DNA from: Pseudonocardia sp. HH130630-07
GTDB taxonomy: Bacteria; Actinomycetota; Actinomycetes; Mycobacteriales; Pseudonocardiaceae
Reading direction: 5' to 3'
NCBI RefSeq assembly: GCF_001698125.1
Contig: NZ_CP013854.1
Coordinates: forward strand, 124,001-188,000
DNA length: 64,000 nt
In this document: positions 46,097 through 53,744 of the stretch, piece by piece
Numbering within the stretch: the first letter of the stretch is position 1
Layout of the letters: every line of letters starts with the position of its first letter
The notes under the pieces: generated by a model
What the model saw: only the letters and a program-made list of their open reading frames with translations
What the model was told of the DNA's origin: nothing
Databases searched by the model: none
Made by a program: the position numbers and the translations under genes

Positions 46097-48405
46097 GTGC
46101 ACCGACGACCGCCCCGCCCGCGGCGGCCACGCCGTCCGGCGGGCCGGGCTGGACGAGCCTGCTCCCCCCGATCGCGTCCGGCCTCTCGGTGCTGCTCGCC
46201 GGTTCGGCGACCGCGGCCGTCGTGCAGGGCGCCGGATGGCTGGCGCACGCCGTGGTCGCGGTCGCCGCCGTCGTGCTGACCGGCACGCTGCTGGTCCGCG
46301 TCCGGCCCTGGCTGGCCGCTCCCGGCCAGCTCGTCGCGCTCGTCCTGCTGGCCACCGGCTGGTTCACCCGGAGCGGGATCCTCGTGGTGGTGCCCGGGCC
46401 GGACGCCGTCCGTGAGCTCTGGGCGCTGCTCGGCGGTGCCGGCGTGCAGATCGACACCGGCATCCCGCCGGTCGCCGCGACCCCGGAGATCCTGCTGCTG
46501 GTCACCCTCGGGTTCGGCACGCTCGCGATCGCCGTCTTCGGCCTCACGGTGACCGTCGGGGCCCCGGCGGCCGGCGGGGTGCCGCTGCTGGTGGTGTTCG
46601 CCGTCCCGACCGCGCTGCAGTCCGAGCTGCTGCCCTGGTGGTCGCTGGTCGCCGCGGCGGCCGGGTTCGGCCTGCTGCTCCTGCTGCGCCCGGACCGGCT
46701 GCGGCAGGCGCCGGGCGGCGCCGCGGTGGTCGCGCTGGCCGTCGCCGGTGCGCTCCTGGCCGGTGCGGCGACGACGGCCGTCGGTACCGCGGGCCGGTTC
46801 GACTCGGCCCTGGGCTCCGGTGGCGGTGCGGACGGCTCGATCGGGCTGAACCCGTTCACCTCGCTGCGCGGGCAGCTCACCCGCAGCGAGCCGCGTGAGC
46901 TGTTCCGCGTACAGGGCCTGCAGCGGCCCACCTATCTGCGGGCGCTCACCCTGCAGACCTACGTCCCGCAGGAGGGGTGGACGGCCGGGCGGCCGGCCCC
47001 CGGCGTCCCGCTCACCGGTGCGCTGCCGCCGTCGACGTCGGGGCCGGCCACCGAGCAGGACGTGCAGGTCGAGAACCTCGGCTTCCGCGACTACTGGCTC
47101 CCGCTGTTCGGGGACCCGACCGCGGTCGGGATCGCCTCGGAGAGCTGGGCCTACGACGCCGCCGGCGGCATCGCCTACAGCGAGCGTCCCCGTTCGGAGG
47201 ACGGGTGGACGCAGTCGATGCGGCTGCCCGAGCCGTCGGCCGACCAGCTGCGGGCCGCGGCCGGGCCGGTCACCGTGGACGGCGCGTACACCGACACCGC
47301 CGGCGTCGATCCGCGGGTGGCCGGGATCGCCCGGGAGGTCACCGCGGGGGCGTCCTCCGCGTTCGACCGCGCGATGGCGCTGGAGAACCACTTCACCGGG
47401 CCGGGGTCGCCGTTCACCTACAGCCTGGCCACCGCGCCGGGCGGCAACGGGGACGCGCTCGTCGACTTCCTCACCCGTGGCCGGACCGGTTACTGCGAGC
47501 AGTACGCCTCGGCGATGGCGGTCATGCTGCGGGCGGTCGGCGTGCCGGCCCGGGTCGCCGTCGGGTTCACCGCCGGTGACGAGGGCCCGGACGGGCGCAC
47601 GATCACCACCGAGGACGCGCACGCCTGGGTGGAGGCCTGGTTCCCCGGCCAGGGCTGGATGACGTTCGACCCGACCCCGCTGGCGGACGGGCGGACCGTC
47701 GAGCCCGCCTACGTCCAGCAGGCCCGCGAGGAGGCCGGCGGTGCCCCGGCGGAGCAGCAGCCGCCGGCTCCGGAGCCGTCCGCGGCGCCCCCGCCGCCGG
47801 ACGGCGGCGGGCAGACGCCGGAGCCGCCGCCGCCCGGCGCCGGGGAGGACGACCCCGCACCCGGTCCGGGCGGCTCCTGGTGGGTGCTGCTCGCGGTCGG
47901 TGCGGCCGTCCTGGCCGGTCTCGCCGCGCTGGTGCTGGCCCCGGGACTGTGGCGGCGACGCCAGTACACCCGGCGCTCCGGTCTCGCCCGGGCCGGCGGC
48001 TCGGGCGCCGCGACGGCCGCGTGGGACGAGATCCTGGCGGCCTCCCGTGACCACGGGGTCACGGTCCCGCCGGGCGACACGGTCCGCGGGGCGGCGGCCC
48101 GGATCGCGGAGCAGCACGGTCTCGACGGCCGTCCCGCCGAGGCCCTGCGCGAACTCGTCGAACGGGTCGAGGCGAGCTGGTACGGCGGGATGCTGCCCGC
48201 GGCCGGCACCCTCGACGGCCTCGTCGACGAGGTGCGGACGGCGATCGCCGACGGCAGCCCGTCGCTGCGGGCCCGGGTGCTGCCGGCGTCGGTGGTCCCG
48301 GCTCCGGCCCGGCGTCAGAAGGACGACGGCGACGAGCCGGACGACGACCGGGCGACCGCCGAGCCGGCCGCCCACGCCGGGGCCGATCCCGCCGACCGCG
48401 GCTGA
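46093..48405 (+). CDS. Transglutaminase-like membrane protein (TgpA/DUF3488-DUF4129 type)
   Basis: Membrane protein of 770 residues. About seven membrane segments occupy residues 15-235. The extracytoplasmic transglutaminase-like domain has the catalytic triad Cys468 (GRTGYCEQYASAM), His (EDAHAWVEAWFPGQGW) and Asp (FDPTP). A Pro-rich spacer precedes a further membrane segment (near 595-617) and a cytoplasmic DUF4129-like tail of about 150 residues. Members in Pseudomonas are essential and linked to envelope integrity. In actinobacteria a role in peptide cross-linking or proteolysis is plausible but unproved. GTG at 46093 overlaps the DUF58 stop, so the three genes form one operon. Confidence 0.92.
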   Translation: MSAPTTAPPAAATPSGGPGWTSLLPPIASGLSVLLAGSATAAVVQGAGWLAHAVVAVAAVVLTGTLLVRVRPWLAAPGQLVALVLLATGWFTRSGILVVVPGPDAVRELWALLGGAGVQIDTGIPPVAATPEILLLVTLGFGTLAIAVFGLTVTVGAPAAGGVPLLVVFAVPTALQSELLPWWSLVAAAAGFGLLLLLRPDRLRQAPGGAAVVALAVAGALLAGAATTAVGTAGRFDSALGSGGGADGSIGLNPFTSLRGQLTRSEPRELFRVQGLQRPTYLRALTLQTYVPQEGWTAGRPAPGVPLTGALPPSTSGPATEQDVQVENLGFRDYWLPLFGDPTAVGIASESWAYDAAGGIAYSERPRSEDGWTQSMRLPEPSADQLRAAAGPVTVDGAYTDTAGVDPRVAGIAREVTAGASSAFDRAMALENHFTGPGSPFTYSLATAPGGNGDALVDFLTRGRTGYCEQYASAMAVMLRAVGVPARVAVGFTAGDEGPDGRTITTEDAHAWVEAWFPGQGWMTFDPTPLADGRTVEPAYVQQAREEAGGAPAEQQPPAPEPSAAPPPPDGGGQTPEPPPPGAGEDDPAPGPGGSWWVLLAVGAAVLAGLAALVLAPGLWRRRQYTRRSGLARAGGSGAATAAWDEILAASRDHGVTVPPGDTVRGAAARIAEQHGLDGRPAEALRELVERVEASWYGGMLPAAGTLDGLVDEVRTAIADGSPSLRARVLPASVVPAPARRQKDDGDEPDDDRATAEPAAHAGADPADRG

Positions 48406-48582
48406 CCGCCCCACCCGTGGCCCGACCCGCCGGGCCGGGCTGGATGGACGACGGCTCCGGAGCCGTCGGCCGAACGCCCGCGCACCGTGGTTCCGACCGC
48501 AGCCACTCGGCCCGGGCGCCGGCCGGGCCCGATGCCCGTCTCCGGGACACCGTGGGTCCGCCGCGCAGGAGGCCCGGACACG

Positions 48583-48620
48583 ACGGTGGGGCGGGACACC
48601 GTCGTGTCCCGCCCCACCGT
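48583..48620. terminator. Bidirectional terminator, 17-bp perfect stem
   Basis: Arms 48583-48599 and 48604-48620 pair perfectly (17 bp) around the 4-base loop CGTC. It lies between the convergent transglutaminase gene and DUF3040 gene, 32 bases from the end of the latter. One of the strongest hairpins in the window. Confidence 0.85.
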
Positions 48621-48651
48621 GGTCATGTCTCCGGCCGGACGGCCGGTCAGA

Positions 48652-49062
48652 TCACTCCTGCTCGAAGCGGCGCCGGAAGCGCTCCTCCATCCGGCCGGTG
48701 AAACCACCGGTCTCGCCGCTCGGCTTGTCCTTCGCCGGGGCGGGGCCACTCTCGGCCTGCTCCCCGTCCTTCCCGCCACGGGCACCGATCGAGGTGACAG
48801 CCAGCAGCGCACCGCCGAGCATCGCGAGGAAGCCGACGACGCTCAGCACGGGGATGTCACCCAGGTACAGCGCCTGGAACGGGATCCCGGCGACGAGCAG
48901 GACGAGGCCCAGCACGAAGACCACGGCCCCCTGGATCCGGCGCCGGCGAGCAGGCTTGCTCATCCGACCACCGCTCACCGAGGAGGCGAACTTCGGGTCC
49001 TCCTGGTAGAGGGCCCGTTCGATCTGTTCGAGCAGGCGCTGCTCGTGCTCGGAGAGCGGCAT
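48652..49062 (-). CDS. DUF3040 membrane protein
   Basis: Small protein of 136 residues. The N-terminal motif MPLSEHEQRLLEQIERALYQEDPKFA defines DUF3040. Two membrane segments follow (near 56-75 and 80-102) and then a charged tail ending in RMEERFRRRFEQE. It is the counterpart, by position near mraZ, of mycobacterial Rv2169c. The function is unknown; membrane topology and location suggest an envelope role. The ATG at 49062 follows GGAGGTGAAGG. A promoter with TACTCT lies about 100 bases upstream. Confidence 0.93.
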   Translation of the reverse strand: MPLSEHEQRLLEQIERALYQEDPKFASSVSGGRMSKPARRRRIQGAVVFVLGLVLLVAGIPFQALYLGDIPVLSVVGFLAMLGGALLAVTSIGARGGKDGEQAESGPAPAKDKPSGETGGFTGRMEERFRRRFEQE

Positions 49063-49395
49063 GCCTTCACCTCCGGCACACGTAATCGGACGGTAGGCCA
49101 CGTCGACCCGGGTTTCCCGGCCCCGATCGACACGACGGGCGCCCCACCTGGGCGTCTGCTCTAAGAGTACGAGGCGAATCGTGCGGCGACCACCCGGACC
49201 GCCGAACCCGCACGGCTGATCGTCGAGCGGACGGCGTGGCGCGGCGTGTCGTTGCTCACCGACACCCTCTCGCAGCGACCCGGCCGGAGATCGACGCCGG
49301 GATGAACGACCGGCGACCGGTCACCGACGACACCCCTACGGCGGGCGCGCGGCGATCCGGCCGGGCGTGCCCCGGGGGGCGGGCGGAGGGGCTGC
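49063..49395. other. Intergenic region upstream of the DUF3040 gene
   Basis: Stretch of 333 bases. The minus strand has TGGTCG-N17-TACTCT (-10 at 49164-49169), a plausible promoter with a leader of about 95 bases. The rest shows no credible gene. A clear terminator for the methyltransferase gene that ends at 49396 was not found. Confidence 0.4.
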
Positions 49396-50154
49396 TCAGT
49401 GCCGACGGCCGAGCAGGTGCAGCCTCGGGGCGACCTCACCCAGCGCGGGCACCGCGGACGCCAGCGCGTCGAGCTCGTCGCGCTCCTCCCGGCCGGACTG
49501 CTCGTCCTCCGGACCGGGGCCGGGGAGCAACGCCTCCAGCGTCCCGTCGCCCTGCAGCGTCTCCACGCCGAGCCGCCCGGTGGCCACGGCCAGCTCGCGC
49601 AGCTGCTGCGCGTCGAACCGGCGCAGCAGGGAGTCGTCCGGGCCGGTCCGGCCGGCCGGGTCGGTGAGCAGCCGGCGGGCCTCGGCCAGCCGGCCGGTCG
49701 TGACCCGGTTGACGAAGGCGCCGTAGCGGCCGACGGTCAGCACGGACACCGCGCCGCCGGGAGCGGCGGCCGCGGCGAGCCCGGACAGCACCCGGCCCGG
49801 GTCGTCGACGACCTCGAGCAGGCCGTGCCCGAGCACGAGGTCGGCGCCGTCGGCCGGAGCGACGTCGGCGAGCGCGTCCACGTCGCCGTTGACCGGGGAG
49901 ATGCGGTCGGTGACACCGGCCTCGTCGGCCCGGCGGGCGAGGGTGGCGAGCGCGTCGTGGCTGGTGTCGACGACGGTCACCCGGCAGCCCGCCCCGGCCA
50001 GCGGGACGGCCCAGGTTCCGCTGCCGCCACCGACGTCGAGCACCACCGGTGCGCTGCCGGTCGCGCGGCGGACCCGCTCGATCTCGCTGTCCAGCGCCCG
50101 GAGAACGGCGGCACCGCGCGCCGCCCCGGCCTGCTCACGTGTCGGCGATCCCAC
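49396..50154 (-). CDS. SAM-dependent methyltransferase
   Basis: Protein of 252 residues with VVLDVGGGSGTWAVPLAGAG (motif I), VTVVDTSHDAL (motif II) and ADLVLGHGLLEVVDD (motif IV), a class I methyltransferase. The mid part, YGAFVNRVTTGRLAEARRLL, resembles CmoA/small-molecule or tRNA-type enzymes, but no firm assignment is possible. GTG at 50154 lies 7 bases after TAGGCT (50162-50167), giving a leaderless message and deciding against the longer open frame up to 50280. It is divergent from the ParA-like gene. Confidence 0.82.
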   Translation of the reverse strand: MGSPTREQAGAARGAAVLRALDSEIERVRRATGSAPVVLDVGGGSGTWAVPLAGAGCRVTVVDTSHDALATLARRADEAGVTDRISPVNGDVDALADVAPADGADLVLGHGLLEVVDDPGRVLSGLAAAAAPGGAVSVLTVGRYGAFVNRVTTGRLAEARRLLTDPAGRTGPDDSLLRRFDAQQLRELAVATGRLGVETLQGDGTLEALLPGPGPEDEQSGREERDELDALASAVPALGEVAPRLHLLGRRH

Positions 50155-50161
50155 GGCCCGC

Positions 50162-50288
50162 AGCCTAGTGCTCCCCCGCCGGGGCACCGCGCGCCACACC
50201 CGGCGCGGCCCGCCGGGCACGGCCGCGCCGGCGGTCGCGGGGACGGCGGCGGTCCGCGGGACGGCTGTCCGGCGCCGCACGGTAGATT
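50162..50288. promoter_or_regulatory. Back-to-back leaderless promoters (methyltransferase / ParA-like)
   Basis: Minus-strand -10 TAGGCT at 50162-50167 serves the methyltransferase. Plus-strand -10 TAGATT at 50283-50288 ends 6 bases before the ParA-like GTG. Both place the transcript start at or next to the start codon. Confidence 0.5.
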
Positions 50289-50294
50289 GCCGGT

Positions 50295-51140
50295 GTGCAG
50301 GTCGTCGCCACGCTCAGTCTCAAGGGCGGCGTCGGGAAGACCACGGTGGCGCTGGGTCTCGCCGGCGCGGCACAGCGGCACGGCGTGTCGACTCTCGTGG
50401 TCGATCTCGACCCGCAGGCCAACGCCACCACGGCCCTGGATCCGGAGCCGACCACCGCCACGGTGGCCGACGTGCTCGACGAGCCGCGCCGGGCCGTCGT
50501 GGAGCGGGCGATCGCCCCCTCGGCGTGGGGCGAGGGCCTGGACGTGCTCGTCGGGGCCGAGCAGACCGAACGGCACAACCACCCCGATCCGGGTGCCGCC
50601 CAGCTCTACCGGCTGGACCGGGCCCTGCAGCGCCTCGCCGGCGAGCTGATCTCCGGTGACGGACCGGGCGACGACAGCGGGCTCGCCGAGGAGCGCTACC
50701 GGCTGGTGATCGTGGACTGCCCGCCCTCGCTCGGCCAGCTGACGCGGAGCGCCCTGTCCGCGGCGGACCGGGCCATCCTGGTCACGGACCCGACGATGTT
50801 CTCCGTGTCCGGGGTCCAGCGGGCGTTCGACGCCGTGCAGACCGAACGCGAACGGTCGAACGACCGGCTGCAGCCGCTGGGCGTGCTGGTGAACCGGGTA
50901 CGTCCGCGCAACACCGAGCACGAGTTCCGGATCGCCGAGCTCCGCGAGCTGTTCGGCCCCCTGGTCTTCAACAGCGTGCTGCCGGACCGCTCGGCCGTGC
51001 AGCAGGCCCAGGGTGCCTGCCTGCCGATCCAGGCCTGGGACACACCCGGCGCCCGGGACATCTCGGCCGTGTTCAGCTCACTGCTTGGGCGGGTGCTGCG
51101 CAGCGCCTCCCGGCACCGGCCGCCGGCCGCGTCGGCCTGA
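50295..51140 (+). CDS. Orphan ParA/MinD-type ATPase
   Basis: Protein of 281 residues with the deviant Walker A LKGGVGKTTVALGLA at residues 9-23, the DLDPQANAT switch and the Walker B-like VIVDCPPSLGQLTRSAL. The rest keeps the ParA fold, with VNRVRPRNTEHEFRIAELRELFG near the end. No ParB partner or parS-like site was seen nearby, so chromosome partition is unlikely; orphan members position other cargo. The GTG at 50295 with TAGATT 6 bases upstream indicates leaderless expression. It ends 3 bases from the convergent HEPN gene. Confidence 0.88.
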   Translation: MQVVATLSLKGGVGKTTVALGLAGAAQRHGVSTLVVDLDPQANATTALDPEPTTATVADVLDEPRRAVVERAIAPSAWGEGLDVLVGAEQTERHNHPDPGAAQLYRLDRALQRLAGELISGDGPGDDSGLAEERYRLVIVDCPPSLGQLTRSALSAADRAILVTDPTMFSVSGVQRAFDAVQTERERSNDRLQPLGVLVNRVRPRNTEHEFRIAELRELFGPLVFNSVLPDRSAVQQAQGACLPIQAWDTPGARDISAVFSSLLGRVLRSASRHRPPAASA

Positions 51141-51143
51141 TCC

Positions 51144-51737
51144 TCAGCGGGGCAGCAGCTCCTGCATCCGGGCGACGAACTGCTCGGCCTGACGCAGCAG
51201 GTCGTCGGCACTGCGCCGGTCGACGAGCCGGTCGATGCCCGCCTCGGCGGCGAGCCGGGTGCGCGAGCACGACGCGAAGAACGTCGCCCACTCCTCCAGC
51301 TCCGGCGCCACCTCGGCGAGCAACCGCCAGACGTCGCGCGGGGCACCGCGCCGCGGCCGCGGACGGGCCCGCATCGCGAGCACCGCGGCACCCGCACGGA
51401 GCGCGGCGAGATACGCGATCGGGTAGCGGTGCACCGGCTCCGGTTCCCGGTGGGCCTCGGCGAGCTGCCCGGCCGCCTGCCGGAGCAGCGCCAGCGCATC
51501 CCGGGACGGCGGGACCGGCCGGGGAGCCACCGGCCGCCCGGCACCACCACGCGCGGGCCGCGGCGCCGGGGCCGGTGCCGGTGCCGGGGACGCTTCGCCC
51601 CTCGCGCCCGTCGACCCCGCGCCCGTCGACCCCGCGCCACGGCGGGCGCCCGGTGCGGCACCGCCCGGCCGGACGCCGGAGGTGCACGCCCTCCTCGGCA
51701 TCGGGAGCTGCAGCTCCAGTTCCATCGTGTCGCTCAT
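51144..51737 (-). CDS. SAV_6107-like HEPN domain protein
   Basis: Protein of 197 residues. The N-terminal 75 residues are Ala/Pro/Gly/Arg-rich and disordered. The C-terminal 115 residues form a helical domain (RDALALLRQAAGQLAEAHREPEPVHRYPIAYLAALRAGAAVLAMRA through RSADDLLRQAEQFVARMQELL) that matches the actinobacterial SAV_6107 HEPN family. HEPN domains often bind RNA or nucleotides, but the RNase motif RxxxxH is not evident here. The ATG at 51737 has GGGAGGT upstream and lies 15 bases after the DUF6504 stop, so the two form an operon under the LexA boxes. Confidence 0.82.
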   Translation of the reverse strand: MSDTMELELQLPMPRRACTSGVRPGGAAPGARRGAGSTGAGSTGARGEASPAPAPAPAPRPARGGAGRPVAPRPVPPSRDALALLRQAAGQLAEAHREPEPVHRYPIAYLAALRAGAAVLAMRARPRPRRGAPRDVWRLLAEVAPELEEWATFFASCSRTRLAAEAGIDRLVDRRSADDLLRQAEQFVARMQELLPR

Positions 51738-51752
51738 CGGTACCTCCCGCGC

Positions 51753-52070
51753 TCAGTCGTCCACCCTGGTCAGGTCCCAGACCCCGGGGCCCGCCCGCAT
51801 CCGCAGCACCACCTCGCGCGGTGGTTCGTGCGGCTCCGCCACCGACCGCGCCACGACCCGCCAGCAGCTCAGCCGGTCCCCGCCGACCGGCATCGGCGAG
51901 GGGAACGGCCACGGCGACTCCTCGATCCACTGGTCGCGCACCCCGGTGACCAGGTAGTGCTCACCACGGCGCGACGGCCGGCGCTGGAACTCGACGGGCT
52001 CCCCGTTCTGCCAGCGCACGTCGATGGCCGCCGGCTGCCGCCCTCGGAACAGTCGCGAGAAGCCGCCCAC
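51753..52070 (-). CDS. DUF6504 family protein
   Basis: Protein of 105 residues with the family core FRGRQPAAIDVRWQNGEPVEFQRRPSRRGEHYLVTGVRDQW and the later SCWRVVARSVAEPHEPP...VVLRMRAGPGVWDLTRV. It looks like a small beta-rich domain. The family is found in actinobacteria next to Y-family polymerase or SOS genes, with no known activity. GTG at 52070 gives the full conserved core; the frame is open upstream, but that part is not protein-like. Two SOS boxes lie 110-150 bases upstream. It is translated ahead of the HEPN gene. Confidence 0.82.
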   Translation of the reverse strand: MGGFSRLFRGRQPAAIDVRWQNGEPVEFQRRPSRRGEHYLVTGVRDQWIEESPWPFPSPMPVGGDRLSCWRVVARSVAEPHEPPREVVLRMRAGPGVWDLTRVDD

Positions 52071-52374
52071 ACCACCACGCCCCTTCCCGGTCGGCGGGCC
52101 TCGGCTCCCGCTCCCCGGTCTCGGTCCCGGGGCGCCCGGTGGCGGGATGCTTCCCCCACCCCGCACCGGACGCCCGAGTGTCGAACGCGCGTTCGACACC
52201 ACCCAGTAGAACGCGTGTTCGACCGGGCCGTCAAGTCGGTCCACGGGCGCCGGCGCCCGGAGCACCCCGGCGGTCCCGGCCCGCGGGCCCCACCCGGCCG
52301 TGATGTGATGGGGGCATGCACCCGGACACCGGCGACGTCCCGTGCGCCGGCCGCGACACCGGCCGGTGCGCTCC
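52071..52374. other. SOS-type divergent intergenic region
   Basis: A 304-base region between the DUF6504 gene (-) and the GNAT gene (+), holding two LexA boxes and a 20-codon upstream reading frame, listed separately. No clear -35/-10 pair was identified for either direction. Confidence 0.6.
52178..52222. promoter_or_regulatory. Two LexA (SOS) boxes
   Basis: Box 1, TCGAACGCGCGTTCGA at 52181-52196, is a perfect copy of the actinobacterial consensus TCGAAC-N4-GTTCGA and extends to a 22-bp palindrome (52178-52199). Box 2, TAGAACGCGTGTTCGA at 52207-52222, has one deviation. The boxes start 26 bases apart. They should put the DUF6504-HEPN operon, and possibly the divergent GNAT gene, under DNA-damage control. 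Confidence 0.85.
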
Positions 52375-52378
52375 GTGA
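52316..52378 (+). CDS. Possible 20-residue upstream peptide
   Basis: ATG at 52316, one base after GGGG, opens a 20-codon frame (MHPDTGDVPCAGRDTGRCAP). Its TGA at 52376-52378 overlaps the GTG start of the GNAT gene in a GTGA motif, the same coupling seen at many gene joints in this window. It has two Cys. It may be a translated leader for the GNAT gene or a chance frame. Confidence 0.35.
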   Translation: MHPDTGDVPCAGRDTGRCAP

Positions 52379-52998
52379 CCGCGGCCCCGGTCCGTCCCCG
52401 GCTGGTCGGGCTCGATCGCACCGACTTCGCCGACCGGCTGGGCGAGGCGGTGGAGGTCTACGTCACCGCGATGGGCTACCCGCGGTCCACGGCCCGCCAG
52501 CGCCGGTCGCTCTGGCTCGAGCACTCCTACCGGCCCGGCTGGCGCGCCGTCGGCTGGCTCGACGAACGGAACCGCCTGACCGGGATCGGCTACGGCTACT
52601 GGGGCGGGCCCGGCCAGTGGTGGTTCGAGGAGGTCCGGCGGGGCCTGCGGTCCCGGCGCGGCGACCCCGGCGCGGCCGGCCCCGAGTGGCTCACCGACTA
52701 CTTCGAGCTCACCGAGCTGCACGTGCACCCGCAGACCCAGGGCAGCGGGGTCGGCGAGCAGCTCCTGCGCGCACTGGCCCGTGACACCGGGCGCGCCCGG
52801 ATGCTCCTGTCCACCCCCGAGTACGGCGGGGACACGCCCGGCCGGGCCTGGCGGCTGTACCGGCGGGCCGGCTTCCGTGACGTGCTGCGCGAGCACCTGT
52901 TCACCGGCGACCCGCGGCCGTTCGCGGTGCTCGGCCGTGAACTCCCGTTGCTGTCCCCGCCGACGGTCACGGATCGTCGCCCGACACACCCGGAGTGA
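52375..52998 (+). CDS. GNAT family N-acetyltransferase
   Basis: Protein of 207 residues. The acetyl-CoA site is recognisable as LTELHVHPQTQGSGVGEQLLRALA (motif A, near 120-145), followed by WRLYRRAGFRDV. The N-terminal half has a GYPRST and GYGYWGGPGQWWFEEV segment. It is the positional counterpart of mycobacterial Rv2170, next to an LppM gene. The substrate is unknown. GTG at 52375 is supported by the GTGA overlap with the small upstream frame; GTG at 52342 is an alternative. Its own stop overlaps a GTG at 52995. Confidence 0.87.
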   Translation: MTAAPVRPRLVGLDRTDFADRLGEAVEVYVTAMGYPRSTARQRRSLWLEHSYRPGWRAVGWLDERNRLTGIGYGYWGGPGQWWFEEVRRGLRSRRGDPGAAGPEWLTDYFELTELHVHPQTQGSGVGEQLLRALARDTGRARMLLSTPEYGGDTPGRAWRLYRRAGFRDVLREHLFTGDPRPFAVLGRELPLLSPPTVTDRRPTHPE

Positions 52999-53027
52999 CA
53001 CCGGCACCCCCGTGGCCGGGTGGCACG

Positions 53028-53723
53028 ATGGCCGCCATGCCGCAGCACCGCACGTCCCCCGCCCCGCGCCGCCGTCTCCGGGCCCGGTCGGCGGCCGGTC
53101 TGCTCGCGGTGCTCGTGCTGCTCGCGCTGACCGGCTGCACCCGGGTCCAGGTGGCACTGGCCGTCCAGCCGGACGACACGGTCGACGGCACCGTCGTGAT
53201 CGCCACCCCGGACGGTGCGCCCGGCGGCAGCGGCCCCGAGCTCACCGTGCCGCCGGACCTGGCCGACCGGGTCGACCTCACGCCCTACGACCAGGACGGT
53301 TTCGTCGGCTCGCAGGCCTCGTTCTCGGACCTGAGCTTCGCCGAGGTCTCCGAGCTGAGCGCGCTCGGCGGCTCCGCCGGCGGCCGGGCCGGCCTGGAGA
53401 TGCGCCGGGTCGGCGAGCGGATCGCGGTGCAGGGGCGGGCCGACCTCACGACGATGGCGGTGGACCGGTCGGACATCCGGCTCGCCATCAGCTTTCCCGG
53501 CGAGGTGACCGAGACCGACGGCGAGGCCGACGGCGGCACCGTCACCTGGACCTTCGCCCCCGGCGAGGTCTCCCAGCTCAACGCCTCGGTCGTGTCGACC
53601 GACCCGGACGCGCCGTCGGTGCTGGCCTGGTCGCTGCTGCTGGCCGGGCTCGTCGTCGTGGCGGCCGGGTCGACGGTGCTGCTGGCCCGGCGCGACCGCA
53701 ATCCGGCGATCCGGCGGGGCTGA
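53028..53723 (+). CDS. lppM: LppM-like lipoprotein
   Basis: Membrane lipoprotein of 231 residues. A signal peptide with basic n-region (RRRLRARSAAGLLAVLVLLA) ends in the lipobox LTGC, whose Cys would be lipidated after LspA cleavage. A beta-rich domain (TRVQVALAVQPDDTVDGTVVIATP) follows. A C-terminal membrane helix (VLAWSLLLAGLVVVAAGSTVLL) precedes a basic tail. This matches mycobacterial LppM (Rv2171), implicated in phosphatidylinositol mannoside handling and phagosome traffic. ATG at 53028 or 53037 gives a normal signal peptide; GTG at 52995 overlapping the GNAT stop is a third option. Confidence 0.85.
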   Translation: MAAMPQHRTSPAPRRRLRARSAAGLLAVLVLLALTGCTRVQVALAVQPDDTVDGTVVIATPDGAPGGSGPELTVPPDLADRVDLTPYDQDGFVGSQASFSDLSFAEVSELSALGGSAGGRAGLEMRRVGERIAVQGRADLTTMAVDRSDIRLAISFPGEVTETDGEADGGTVTWTFAPGEVSQLNASVVSTDPDAPSVLAWSLLLAGLVVVAAGSTVLLARRDRNPAIRRG

Positions 53724-53744
53724 GCGCCCCGCCGGTGCCGGGGA

